Assembly (NCBI GenBank): GCA_946965045.2
Contig: OX337236.1
Span: forward strand, 1,240,001-1,304,000
Direction: 5' to 3'
DNA: 64,000 nucleotides
From: Epithemia pelagica
Lineage: Eukaryota > Bacillariophyta > Bacillariophyceae > Surirellales > Surirellaceae
The notes under the pieces were generated by a model. The model made no database searches. It saw nothing but the letters and a program-made list of their open reading frames with translations, and was not told the DNA's origin. A program made the position numbers and the translations under genes. Shown in pieces: positions 55,796 to 64,000 of the stretch. The stretch's first letter is position 1. Each line of letters opens with the position of its first letter.

Positions 55796-57594
55796 CTAGC
55801 CCATCGCCTCGACGCTTCTTTGAACCTGCGTTGTCAACTCTGCTTCTCCGCTCGTTTCCTGTTTCTCGTACTCTTCAATAAAGCAATTGCACAAACTCAA
55901 GTTCAAACTGTTCATAGGCCATGACAAAGTTAAAGTGGTGTGTTAGTCATTCAAGACCAGCTTTCTCCGTCCCCCTTTGAATTGACTTACAATGTTGTGG
56001 GAGAAAGAGCAAGTAGTGCGACGCTGATCACCACCATGGAACTGTATGTCACTAGTTCTGGTACGACACTCCCAGGATCGCCGGCCATTTCGATACTCTG
56101 GCCAACCAAAGCTTGAATGTCACGAGGAATGATCTGTGTTCCAAAAAAGACAATGTTGGTGATACACAACCATGTGTGGAAACGCAAGGACGATAAGTAG
56201 AACTCAAAACCACCTGCTTCACCGTATAGAGATGATATCGTGCTGGGACTTTCTTCTTCCTCATTGGAGGCAAAAAATCGTTCCACCGAACCCACGAAGG
56301 AAGGAGATGACGTGAAACTTTTCATTTCACGAGGGACTTTAAACCGAGGAGGTAGTATGTGTACAGATTGTGCTTGTGCTCCATTTTCCGAAGCTTCCAC
56401 TAGAGCAGTTGTGGGCAGCATCATGCTTTTAATTTCGGACATTTTCCAGAAATTGGTCAATCCCCAGAGCACGGAAAGCGACACAATAACCACTGATGGA
56501 ACCAGAGCTTCCGGACTAGAGAAAAAGAATCCTGCCGAGTCGAGAGCATTGGGCGACGACGAGTTGACAACATCATGAGACAAGTCGACAGCGTTGGCCA
56601 GAGCCAGTGCAGGGACAAGAGGAAGCCAGGTCAGAGGGGATAATTCAACCAGTTCAAACAAGAGGTCTGAAAATCGTTCTTCCATGACTGGCTTGACCCT
56701 TGTATTCTCTGATATACTGCCTTGTTCCACCAAGTACGATCGAATTAAAAGACTCTGGCCGTTTCGCTTTTCCGTAGATAGCTTGAGCTCTTCCCAGACA
56801 GTCGTTCGTGGAATCAAACTCAACATTTCATCGTCGGTATACGGTGTAGCCTTTGAAGGCAGCGACGGTGCATCCATAAATGCAGCAATTCGGCTCGGTG
56901 AGGCAGTACAAGATCCATCGCCCGGGTCAAGACCAATTTCTTCCAGACCGTTGAGGCGATCCATGTTCTTCAAAGACACGGCAACTTGGTATCCGGCCGC
57001 AAAAAAGAACGCTATTCCCACTTGAAAGAATGCCGTATGAAGAAATTCAAAGGATTCCAACAGTATTTCTTCTTCGCCAAGGTATTTTTCAGAGAGCTCT
57101 CCGAGCACAGGTTCGAATGGATGAACCAGAACTTGAAGAAACAGGCCAATAAATCCCAGACCAGCGACTTCGGCCCACATTTTTTCAAAAACGGGCTGGA
57201 ACGTTTGTGGAAGCGTTTCTCGTACCGTTTCGACAAAGGATTCCCAAGCGTAGAGCAGTGAAACCAATGTCAGCATAATGGACAAGGACCAAACGGCAGG
57301 AAAGGACAAAACGGTATCCAAAACACCGTCGGATGGAGCTGAATGGTGGGCAATGGCCGAGGATTCGAGCGACACTTTATCTGTTCCTACCGGCCCAGCA
57401 TTGTGACGAGTCTTCAAAGATTCATAGGATACAAACGGAGCCATCGGTGTTTTTGTTGTTCGGTACGTGGTGCCCTGTCCACGGTGATGGACCGCAAAAT
57501 TGGGATGGAAGCCATGAGCACAGGAGGCCAAAAGTACCGCAACCACCATTCCTAGCCTCATCGTGGCTTTCAAATTCTTTCTTTTTGTCTTCAT
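55796..57594 (-). CDS. Plastid-type membrane protein, two exons (unknown)
   Basis: Exon 1 57594-55991 and exon 2 55907-55796 give 571 residues. The N-terminus LGMVVAVLLASCAHG|FHPN is a signal peptide with the diatom plastid cleavage motif. About six membrane spans follow (SLSIMLTLVSLLYAW, GLGFIGLFLQVLVH, FFQVGIAFFFAAGY, LTWLPLVPALALANAVD, VPSVVIVSLSVLWGL, WLCITNIVFFGTQIIP, MVVISVALLAL). The segment SFVETVRETLPQTF plus the following helix weakly recalls MLO-family proteins, but I do not assign that. Exon 2 adds FLNLSLCNCFIEEYEKQETS and an acidic tail. The apparent stop at the end of exon 1 is formed by the intron donor (TT|GTAAGT). Divergent from the SET gene. Function unknown. Confidence 0.8.
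55908..55990 (-). other. Predicted intron (83 nt) before the last exon
   Basis: Donor TT|GTAAGT, branch-like GACTAAC, acceptor GAACAG|TTTG. An in-frame exon of 37 residues plus stop follows. Confidence 0.8.
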
Positions 57595-57692
57595 GCCTTG
57601 ATCTCTTTGGCCTCTTGTTGTTTGGGATCGACAATCAAGAGAGGAAGGCTTTTTCGGTCACCCATAGCTGTTTCTGTGATGTGTTCGTTGGA

Positions 57693-57791
57693 ATGAAAAG
57701 TCTCGTGCGACTGCGCGGTTGCAGCACCTTCACGAAAACACGTACGCACGCGCTCGCTCCTTCTGCGACTGCGATTGGGCTGACGGAGTGA
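57693..57791 (+). other. Upstream ORF before SET gene (32 codons)
   Basis: ATGAAAAGTCTC at 57693 opens a 32-codon ORF ending TGA at 57789-57791, one base before the main ATG at 57793. It matters only if the transcript starts before 57693. Confidence 0.35.
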
Positions 57792-57792
57792 G

Positions 57793-59571
57793 ATGTCAGG
57801 CCGTCGTCCGTCAACGGGATCTTTTGGGGGTTTGGGGGCCATCAAGAAAAAACCATTCGAGACCATGGCGGAAGTACGGCAAAGTCCCAATGGCGGCGAC
57901 CATCACCCAGGATTGGGCCTTTTTGCAACCAAAGACTATAATGTCGGAGACTTCATCATCCAAAATGAATGCCCCTTACTTATTCTGACGCCCCAGTCGA
58001 AGGAGGAAGAGTCGCTTCTGGTCAATCTGTTGAATGCGTCGACTACTGGAGCAAAGAACAACTCCGAACCAAAACAACATCAAGTGGAAAAGGGGCAGAG
58101 AACAGGGTCCAATGACAAGGAATCAAAAGATCCTTCTGTATGGGATTTGATTTCTGTCCATGAATCAGTTTTGGAGGACAATGTTGGAAAGTTCAAAGGT
58201 ATGGTTCAAGCTGGCCTATGCGCGTGGAAAGCACTACAGAACAGCGACGAGTCTCGAATGGAACAAGTGCTGGAGCTTTACCACCCACAAGACGACACGA
58301 AGAGTGAAGTCGAGCAGGAGCTCCTTCGTATTGCCAAGCTGGCGCTTGAGTGCGTTGTCCGTGTGGTAAAGACGAATGAGAAAACCATTACCAAGGACAT
58401 GGAAACAAAGTTGCTCAAAGTACTTCTCATCTGGAGCTGCAATAGTTTCGAGGGTGGGAGGATATACTCGACAATAAGCAGGATTAATCATTCATGTAAT
58501 CCGAATTCCATGATTGAGGTGGCCACAGACAGCAAGACATTGGACAATCAAAGCGTTCGAGCTCTGACTGGCATTCGAGCTGGTGAGGAGATTACCATTT
58601 CGTATTTGGGATTGTTTCTTTATGCGGAACGACCAGTGCGGCAGGCTATACTCAAGCAAACAAAGCATTTTGTTTGTGAGTGCTCACGTTGTCAACAGGA
58701 GGTAAAAGACCCTTGCCTTGATACAGCTTCCTCCATACCATGTCCCATTCACCACCCAAGAGAACAAGGCGGTCGACAGTTGGATGAAGAGACCCAGTAC
58801 GATGATGATAAAATCGCAACCTATGTTTGTGGATGGTCGCTGGATCATCCTTCAAAATCATTCGTGAAAGATAATGCTCCTACTCCCCAGACGAAAAAGG
58901 AAATGAAGACGAGCGACGCAGATCGTTTAACAAATGCAATGGAACAGGTACGCAACAAGGTTGTCAAATTTCTACAAGGCAAACGACCACCGAACAAAAA
59001 GTTAAAACCTTCTGTTAGCAAGGAGGAAGAAGATGAAGATTCCGCGGATAAGCTCCTGCAGTCTGAAATGTTGGATCAGCACATACGGTTAGCCAGTAGT
59101 GTCATGGGAGCAAGACACTGGACAACCAATCTGCTCTTGCTATTTCAGCTGGATGATCTGCTTCAATCCATTCACAACGAAATGCTGCTGCACGATGAAA
59201 CGCCCGACTTTACGGTATTGGCTGAAGCAATCGACATGTTGCAGCGACTAGTGCACTTTGTCGACGGACTCTCGGTTCTCTCCAATATGGATCACAGGAA
59301 GGGCCATTTATTGTCAAGTGTCATGATAGGCACGGCCCGTGCCTTGGTCAGCCTGAGCGATGTCAAGAGCCAAAGATATGCCGTTGAATGGGTGGATCCT
59401 ATTCGTGACTATGTCCGTATTTTTGAATCCGAAGGATTGCAAAAGGTGGTGGATACCATCGCCAACGCATACAAACAGAACAACAGCGACACTCCAAATG
59501 AGGATAGCAAGCGACGTGCAAAAGATGCACCCAAAGAGCATGGTTCCTCCAAAAAGACAAAAAGAACGTAG
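57793..59571 (+). CDS. SET-domain protein (SMYD-like)
   Basis: 592 residues. Putative lysine methyltransferase. SET domain split across about residues 35-290: GLGLFATKDYNVGDFIIQNE at the start (the SMYD-type entry), RIYSTISRINHSCNPNSMIE (SAM-binding NHSCxPN), then GEEITISYLGLFLYAERP and the post-SET Cys cluster FVCECSRCQQE. The insertion between the two SET parts is helical and would replace the MYND finger, which I do not see. The C-terminal half (about 380-560) is helical, resembling the TPR-like arm of SMYD proteins, and ends in RRAKDAPKEHGSSKKTKRT. Substrate unknown. Confidence 0.87.
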   Translation: MSGRRPSTGSFGGLGAIKKKPFETMAEVRQSPNGGDHHPGLGLFATKDYNVGDFIIQNECPLLILTPQSKEEESLLVNLLNASTTGAKNNSEPKQHQVEKGQRTGSNDKESKDPSVWDLISVHESVLEDNVGKFKGMVQAGLCAWKALQNSDESRMEQVLELYHPQDDTKSEVEQELLRIAKLALECVVRVVKTNEKTITKDMETKLLKVLLIWSCNSFEGGRIYSTISRINHSCNPNSMIEVATDSKTLDNQSVRALTGIRAGEEITISYLGLFLYAERPVRQAILKQTKHFVCECSRCQQEVKDPCLDTASSIPCPIHHPREQGGRQLDEETQYDDDKIATYVCGWSLDHPSKSFVKDNAPTPQTKKEMKTSDADRLTNAMEQVRNKVVKFLQGKRPPNKKLKPSVSKEEEDEDSADKLLQSEMLDQHIRLASSVMGARHWTTNLLLLFQLDDLLQSIHNEMLLHDETPDFTVLAEAIDMLQRLVHFVDGLSVLSNMDHRKGHLLSSVMIGTARALVSLSDVKSQRYAVEWVDPIRDYVRIFESEGLQKVVDTIANAYKQNNSDTPNEDSKRRAKDAPKEHGSSKKTKRT

Positions 59572-59865
59572 TTCTGGCCACAAGAAGGAGGACGTACATA
59601 CCAGCCATCAAAGAATGAGACAACCACTAGTACTAAAACAGCGCTTCTTCACGCAAGAAAGGAAGAACCGCATCAGAGTGGAAATTCATTGATGGTTTGG
59701 GCAGGACAATCAATGACATTGCTGTCTTCTCAGTACACAGCATCTATTCATTTATTCTGGTGAAAATTATCTATCTGGGTGGCTGGGTTTTCCGGTTGAG
59801 TCTCCAGAACCACAGTACATTCACAATGTGTCCAGTACAATGTATCTCCTCCCCAGTCCTCTATC
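59572..59865. other. Convergent 3' intergenic region
   Basis: About 290 bases between converging gene ends; nothing recognised. Confidence 0.4.
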
Positions 59866-62800
59866 CTAAAGCAGAATCAACCGATTCGTTTGAACTAGCG
59901 CGTCACCAGCTGCCTGTGTTTGTGGGTGTTTGTCTCCCAACTGAGTTCGGAAGCCACTAGAAGCCTCCTGATACAAAATCTGGGCTCCCCACAACTTTCC
60001 TTGACAACGTAACAGTTCCGCAAGTTGGATGGTCGACTTGAGAGTGTCTACATGATGCTTGCCTAACAACTTTTGTCGTATAGTCAACGCACCACGAACT
60101 AGGCCCTCCGATGCCTCCAGCTTGCTCTGATCTTTCATTAATTGTGCCAGCCTATCGACGCAGAGCAGTGTATCAGGATGTTCTGAACCCATCTGTGCAC
60201 GCCGTCCGCATAGTTCCTCATGACAAAGGTCAGAGGCCTCCTTGAACTTGCCTTGCTTTTTCAATAGGCCGGAAAGATGCTGCATTGTGTTGAGCGTGGC
60301 TGGGTGGTGACCGCCCATCTTTCGCCTTTTGCACTTTAGTGCTTCATGAAAAAAGACCTCTGCTTCCGCCATCTTTTTACCGCTTTTCAAATGAAAAGCG
60401 AGGTTTTCGATGGAAGTCATGGTACTGGTGTCATACTCTCCTAGTAGCACTTTCTTCAACTCAACTTCTTGGCGAAGGATGGCCTTTGTTTCATCATTTT
60501 TCCGTAGGTTCCTCAAGAGCACGGAAAGAGTGCAAAGAGCATTCAGAGTTTCCATGTGTTGATCACCATAAAGATTCCGCGTGAGATTCAACACCTCACG
60601 ACACAAAGGCTCAGCGTCAACTAGTTTGCCTTGGTGTCGAAGAAGGTCAGCCACAATTTTGATGGCCTTGAGTGTGTGCAAACTTTGGTCCCCAAATTCC
60701 TTCCGCGCTTCAAGCAGTGCATCGCGATACAAAAGTGTGGCGCGCTCTAAGTTCCCTTGCTCCCGAACAGATTGAGCAAGGTTGTTCATGGCGATAAGAG
60801 TTGTTGGGTGATGGTTTCCCAAACGAGCTCGTCGGTCCGCCAGAATCAAGTCAAAAAGCGGTTCGGCATCCTCCCATTTGCGCTCGTCTTTGAGCAAAAG
60901 GGCCAAATTCTCCATTGTTTGTAACGTCTCTGGGTGATCCTCTCCGCTTAATTTTCGGTTTAAATCCAGCGCCTCGTGATACAGAATCTCGGCTTCACTC
61001 AGTTGATCTTGATCTCTTAACAAATCGGCAAGATTCGTGATGGCGCAAGGCGCATCTGGGTGAGGAGAATCTGGATGTAGGCGGTACCCATCCAAGGCCA
61101 AACGAAAATGTTTCTCGGCGTCTTCCAGTTTTCCTCGTTCCTTTTGCAGGACAGCCAAATGATGCATTGAACTGAGGGTACTGGGGTGGTGACGACCCAA
61201 CTTTTTTCTGTGTCCATCCAAGGCTTGGCGACAGAGCTTCTCAGCCTCTTCTAGTTTCCCTTGATCATGTAACAATTCTGCCAGACTGCGGATGGAAACA
61301 AGCGTGGCCAAGTGGTGATCGCCCAGTTCCACACGTTGTTCTTGCAAAGTCTCACGGCAAAAGGAATCTGCTTCCTCCAGTCTACACTGTTGCTTGAGAA
61401 CAAACAAAATACTCTGGACCGAGTTTTGCGTTCCCGCATGCCCATGGCCCATTTTCTTTTTGTATCCCAGCAATGCCTCGCGAAACAGTTTCTCCGCTTC
61501 CTCAAACTGGCCTTGATCTTTCAAGACAAGAGCAAGATTCGTGATTGCCTTCAGCGTCTGCGGCCGGTAACTTCGCAACTGCATTCGGTACGACTGTAAT
61601 ACTTCCCGTAGCACTTCTTCAGCCTCTTCCAGTTTCTTCTGATCCTTCAGGAGTAATGCCAAGCAATTAAGTGTCTTTAAGCGCTGGTTTTCGGATGGAT
61701 CACTCTCCAATGCCTCTCGAAACAAGGGTTCGGCCTCGTTCATTTTACCATGGTCCTGCAGCAGCTCTGCCAAGTGACGTAGATACGCACAGATGCAATC
61801 AGACTTTTTGTCCGACGACTGCCGAACCCTTGGCAAGTGTGAGTGGCCAATGTCAATAATCCATTGCCGAAGTTGCCCAGCAATGACTGTTTTTGCGTTG
61901 GATTGTCCTCCTGTCTGTCGTATTCGGTCCAAAATGACTTTGTCCCTTGCTCCATTGCAAACAGTCTCGACAGACAGCGCATGCAAGTATTTCTGTACTG
62001 TTCTAAGCTGACGACCACTCTTGTCCAGAAAAGCGTCCAACAACCGAATTTCGACAAGTTCAGGTACCAAAATCGAAATGGGTGCATTGACTCGGGTGGA
62101 GGTGAAGATTTCCCACAACAGCTGGAGTGTTGGTCGTATGGCTGTTCCCAGAATTCCTGGTTCATCAATGCCGTGAACAAGAAGAACAGCGTTGTGAATT
62201 GTCTCAATCTGTTCCTCCCAGCCTTTCCATAGTATTGCTTCTTGGAAAGGTGATTGTGGACAATGTTCTGTCAGCCAAACCAATGGATTGACGCAGAAAA
62301 CATCCATCCAGAGAAACTCCGCAGGAGAGACGTTCTCTCGAAGTAGTTTGATAATATCATTCAGAGAAGCTTGATCTAAGTAGGTCACAAATCTTGTTGC
62401 ATTTCCCACTATGGGTGTCTCCTCCTCCGCGTGTTGTTTCGTGGTCGTTGACCATTGGTCTTTCAGTGGATTCAACTGTTGTAGTAACGCACCCCGACAA
62501 GGCCACCCTAAAGTATCCGGACTACTGTTGTTCGTGTCTGTCTCAGTCGAACGACGGAGCAATTCAATAGTACAAACCTTGCGAATGAACCACATGGGAC
62601 AACCAAACTGCCGCAATCGTTCCATATACGGTGATTCACAAAAAGTATTGAGGAACCAACCGACATGAATTCCCTTGTTCCGAACCAACAAATGGCTCTC
62701 ATCCACGGAAGACGGAAGATTGTGTAGAATTTGGTGCACCAACAAATGTGGATCTTGTGTTTCTCGTTTTCCTCCTGAAGAATTCCCTTGACCGGATTCA

Positions 62801-63159
62801 TTGTAAAGCCGCATGGCCAATAAGAGTTGCTCTTCCAGAGAAGCCCTGTGATTGTGAGCTTCCTGCCAGAGTTCAAAGGGTGACATCTGGGATCCTCGTC
62901 GGTGCTTCTCAAGGGCTTTGGAAAGCATGGGAGACCTCACAATCAGCACTATCACCACAGTAGCAAGGATTCCGACGGTGATTGCGACCAATTGGGTCTG
63001 GCAATCCTTTTCAACAAGACAGTCTTCCAGCCATATTTGTACTTCATCCCATCGCATGCCGCCTTCCGAGTGTGATGTTTCGTAGATCGCAATTGCCACT
63101 GCACTGGCGGCTGCCGCAGCCAGTGCTACACGCAACGACGGACGTTTCGATGTCGACAT
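59866..63159 (-). CDS. Membrane-anchored large TPR (kinesin-light-chain-type) protein
   Basis: 1097 residues from ATG 63159 (MSTSKRPSLR). Two N-terminal hydrophobic segments (LRVALAAAAASAVAIAIYE; LVAITVGILATVVIVLIVRS) suggest a membrane anchor. Residues about 150-400 are a globular region with TRFVTYLDQASLNDIIKLLR, then FLWMDVFCVNPL, a WxDxxxxN pattern that I associate with HET- or TIR-like receptor domains; this link is inferred. From about 465 to 1080 there are about fourteen 42-residue TPR units of the KLC type, each with LA.LL.DQGK..EAE.L.R.AL and (L/M)G..HP.TL. The domain order (effector-like head, repeat tail) recalls intracellular receptor or innate-immunity proteins. No NB-ARC motif seen. 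Ligand unknown. Confidence 0.85.
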   Translation of the reverse strand: MSTSKRPSLRVALAAAAASAVAIAIYETSHSEGGMRWDEVQIWLEDCLVEKDCQTQLVAITVGILATVVIVLIVRSPMLSKALEKHRRGSQMSPFELWQEAHNHRASLEEQLLLAMRLYNESGQGNSSGGKRETQDPHLLVHQILHNLPSSVDESHLLVRNKGIHVGWFLNTFCESPYMERLRQFGCPMWFIRKVCTIELLRRSTETDTNNSSPDTLGWPCRGALLQQLNPLKDQWSTTTKQHAEEETPIVGNATRFVTYLDQASLNDIIKLLRENVSPAEFLWMDVFCVNPLVWLTEHCPQSPFQEAILWKGWEEQIETIHNAVLLVHGIDEPGILGTAIRPTLQLLWEIFTSTRVNAPISILVPELVEIRLLDAFLDKSGRQLRTVQKYLHALSVETVCNGARDKVILDRIRQTGGQSNAKTVIAGQLRQWIIDIGHSHLPRVRQSSDKKSDCICAYLRHLAELLQDHGKMNEAEPLFREALESDPSENQRLKTLNCLALLLKDQKKLEEAEEVLREVLQSYRMQLRSYRPQTLKAITNLALVLKDQGQFEEAEKLFREALLGYKKKMGHGHAGTQNSVQSILFVLKQQCRLEEADSFCRETLQEQRVELGDHHLATLVSIRSLAELLHDQGKLEEAEKLCRQALDGHRKKLGRHHPSTLSSMHHLAVLQKERGKLEDAEKHFRLALDGYRLHPDSPHPDAPCAITNLADLLRDQDQLSEAEILYHEALDLNRKLSGEDHPETLQTMENLALLLKDERKWEDAEPLFDLILADRRARLGNHHPTTLIAMNNLAQSVREQGNLERATLLYRDALLEARKEFGDQSLHTLKAIKIVADLLRHQGKLVDAEPLCREVLNLTRNLYGDQHMETLNALCTLSVLLRNLRKNDETKAILRQEVELKKVLLGEYDTSTMTSIENLAFHLKSGKKMAEAEVFFHEALKCKRRKMGGHHPATLNTMQHLSGLLKKQGKFKEASDLCHEELCGRRAQMGSEHPDTLLCVDRLAQLMKDQSKLEASEGLVRGALTIRQKLLGKHHVDTLKSTIQLAELLRCQGKLWGAQILYQEASSGFRTQLGDKHPQTQAAGDALVQTNRLILL

Positions 63160-63502
63160 TACATTTCCATGTTGCTTCGATGGCTTGATTGTACGAATGG
63201 TTGCGTGTCTCTTGTCAATTGAATTGTGTCTCAACGATGGGAACTGATTGAAGCTACCCCAACGCGACTAAAGGCGTCGATTGAAAATCTGAAGCGGTCT
63301 GGGAAAAACTAATCATAATAAAGTGAACCATTATCAATTTGAAACCACTGAGGATTTCCTTCCTCCCCTGAAGATCCAATCGATCGGGAGTCGTCAGTCA
63401 AGTGATGTGTCAAAACACCTCCAACAAATCACAACCATCGAATGTTGCTGTTCTCCGTCATCGTTGTTCCATAATATCAACGAAAGAAAAGGTGTGAGGA
63501 CA
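63160..63502. other. Divergent intergenic region
   Basis: About 340 bases between the divergent TPR gene and the plastid-protein gene at 63503. Both promoters expected; none identified. Confidence 0.45.
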
Positions 63503-64000
63503 ATGACAAAAGTCATGTTACGGCTAACCTCTGTATCTCTCCTTGTGGTATTGTGGCTACCACGCATCTCGACATTCACGTTGCGACCGGTACCGTTGCA
63601 CCAACCAGAATGTTCCACCGTGTCGCTGGTGTCACTGGAAATGGGGAAAAGCCGCAAGGCTCGAAGGTCTGTGGACAAATCGAGGCCCAAAAAGTCGTTT
63701 TTTGAAGTCATGGATGATGCCGAAGGAAAGGGCTCCAAAAAGTCGAGTCCCAGTACAGCTACGGCTACCCAACAAGAGACGAGCAACCAACCAGCCGAAG
63801 TTGTCAACGATCCAGCCGAAGCAGCGCGACAAAAACAAATGGCAGAGGCACAGAAACGAATTGATCAACGACCGGATGTGTCTACTGTCGTTGTAGATGA
63901 AGAAACAGGTGCCGAAATTGTACAACAAGGAAAAAATGTCATGGATGTGGTCACACGACAACCTGTCAAGCTTTCTTCGTTGGGCCCCGAATATCGATTA
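63503..64000 (+). CDS. Plastid-targeted conserved protein, 5' part (cut by window end)
   Basis: ATG at 63503, open to the window end (166 codons), so only the N-terminal part is visible. MTKVMLRLTSVSLLVVLWL is a signal peptide, followed by IST|FTLRP, the diatom plastid cleavage motif with F at +1. The next part is Lys/Ser/Thr-rich and disordered (KSRKARRSVDKSRPKKSFFE). The last visible part is better ordered: DVSTVVVDEETGAEIVQQGK, NVMDVVTRQPVKLSSLGPEY. These lines look conserved across diatoms from memory, but function is unknown to me. A longer gene is expected to the right. Confidence 0.78.
   Translation, partial: MTKVMLRLTSVSLLVVLWLPRISTFTLRPVPLHQPECSTVSLVSLEMGKSRKARRSVDKSRPKKSFFEVMDDAEGKGSKKSSPSTATATQQETSNQPAEVVNDPAEAARQKQMAEAQKRIDQRPDVSTVVVDEETGAEIVQQGKNVMDVVTRQPVKLSSLGPEYRL

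Noticed and set aside
1-64000. CRISPR arrays, bacterial operons, Shine-Dalgarno sites, tRNA or rRNA genes
   Set aside because: The window is eukaryotic with introns and LTR elements. I saw no direct-repeat-spacer array and no rRNA. I did not find a convincing tRNA by eye, though a covariance search could still find one.

Overview
The window is nuclear DNA of a photosynthetic stramenopile, almost certainly a pennate diatom (Seminavis- or Phaeodactylum-like; species not determined). Support comes from four things. Several genes carry a signal peptide followed by a cleavage motif with Phe at +1, typical of diatom bipartite plastid targeting. Introns are short (82-129 nt) GT-AG introns. Some families are diatom-expanded (DUF6824-like, DUF5898/Crinkler-like, YPxxLGDxP-type). 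The mobile elements are Ty1/copia elements of the diatom CoDi style.

Layout. 1-1.6 kb: two tandem paralogues encoding proteins built of 35-36-residue repeats. 2.3-3.2 kb: a diatom-family regulatory-like gene (-). 3.7-9.8 kb: a complete, apparently very young copia LTR retrotransposon with identical 211-bp LTRs, a 5-bp target duplication, a small coiled-coil ORF1 and a gag-pol ORF2. 10.5-17.4 kb: an ankyrin protein, the Pol III factor BRF1 and the ribosome-biogenesis kinase RIO1. 18.4-22.4 kb: a coiled-coil membrane protein and a class V aminotransferase; the latter has a truncated LINE in its 5' leader and a tandem copy of its own 3' end. 24-30.7 kb: a small membrane ORF, a DUF6824-like gene, a small secreted or plastid protein, an LTO1-like gene and a nuclease-kinase (Crinkler-like) gene. 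30.9-32.5 kb: a truncated non-LTR element with a restriction-like endonuclease tail. 33-39 kb: a divergent pair, plastid-type rRNA dimethylase and NEMF/Rqc2. 39.4-44.1 kb: two paralogous multi-pass membrane genes, one frameshifted, around a plastid aldo/keto reductase. 44.4-49.4 kb: a rhodanese, a tandem NTF2-like pair and a small membrane protein. 49.6-64 kb: a three-exon glycosyltransferase-like gene, Pfs2/WDR33 with a KH tail, a second DUF6824-like gene, a plastid membrane protein, a SET protein, a large TPR receptor-like protein, and the start of a plastid protein cut by the window edge.

The genes do not form one pathway, although translation and RNA metabolism is well represented (BRF1, RIO1, LTO1, KsgA/Dim1, NEMF, Pfs2). 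The most unusual signal is in the copia element. The 14 nt directly after the 5' LTR are perfectly complementary to 14 nt inside that LTR, next to an initiator-like site. This is the geometry expected of self-primed reverse transcription, as in Tf1, instead of tRNA priming. Its two ORFs are separated by only two bases (TAATCATG), and ORF2 ends inside the 3' LTR.
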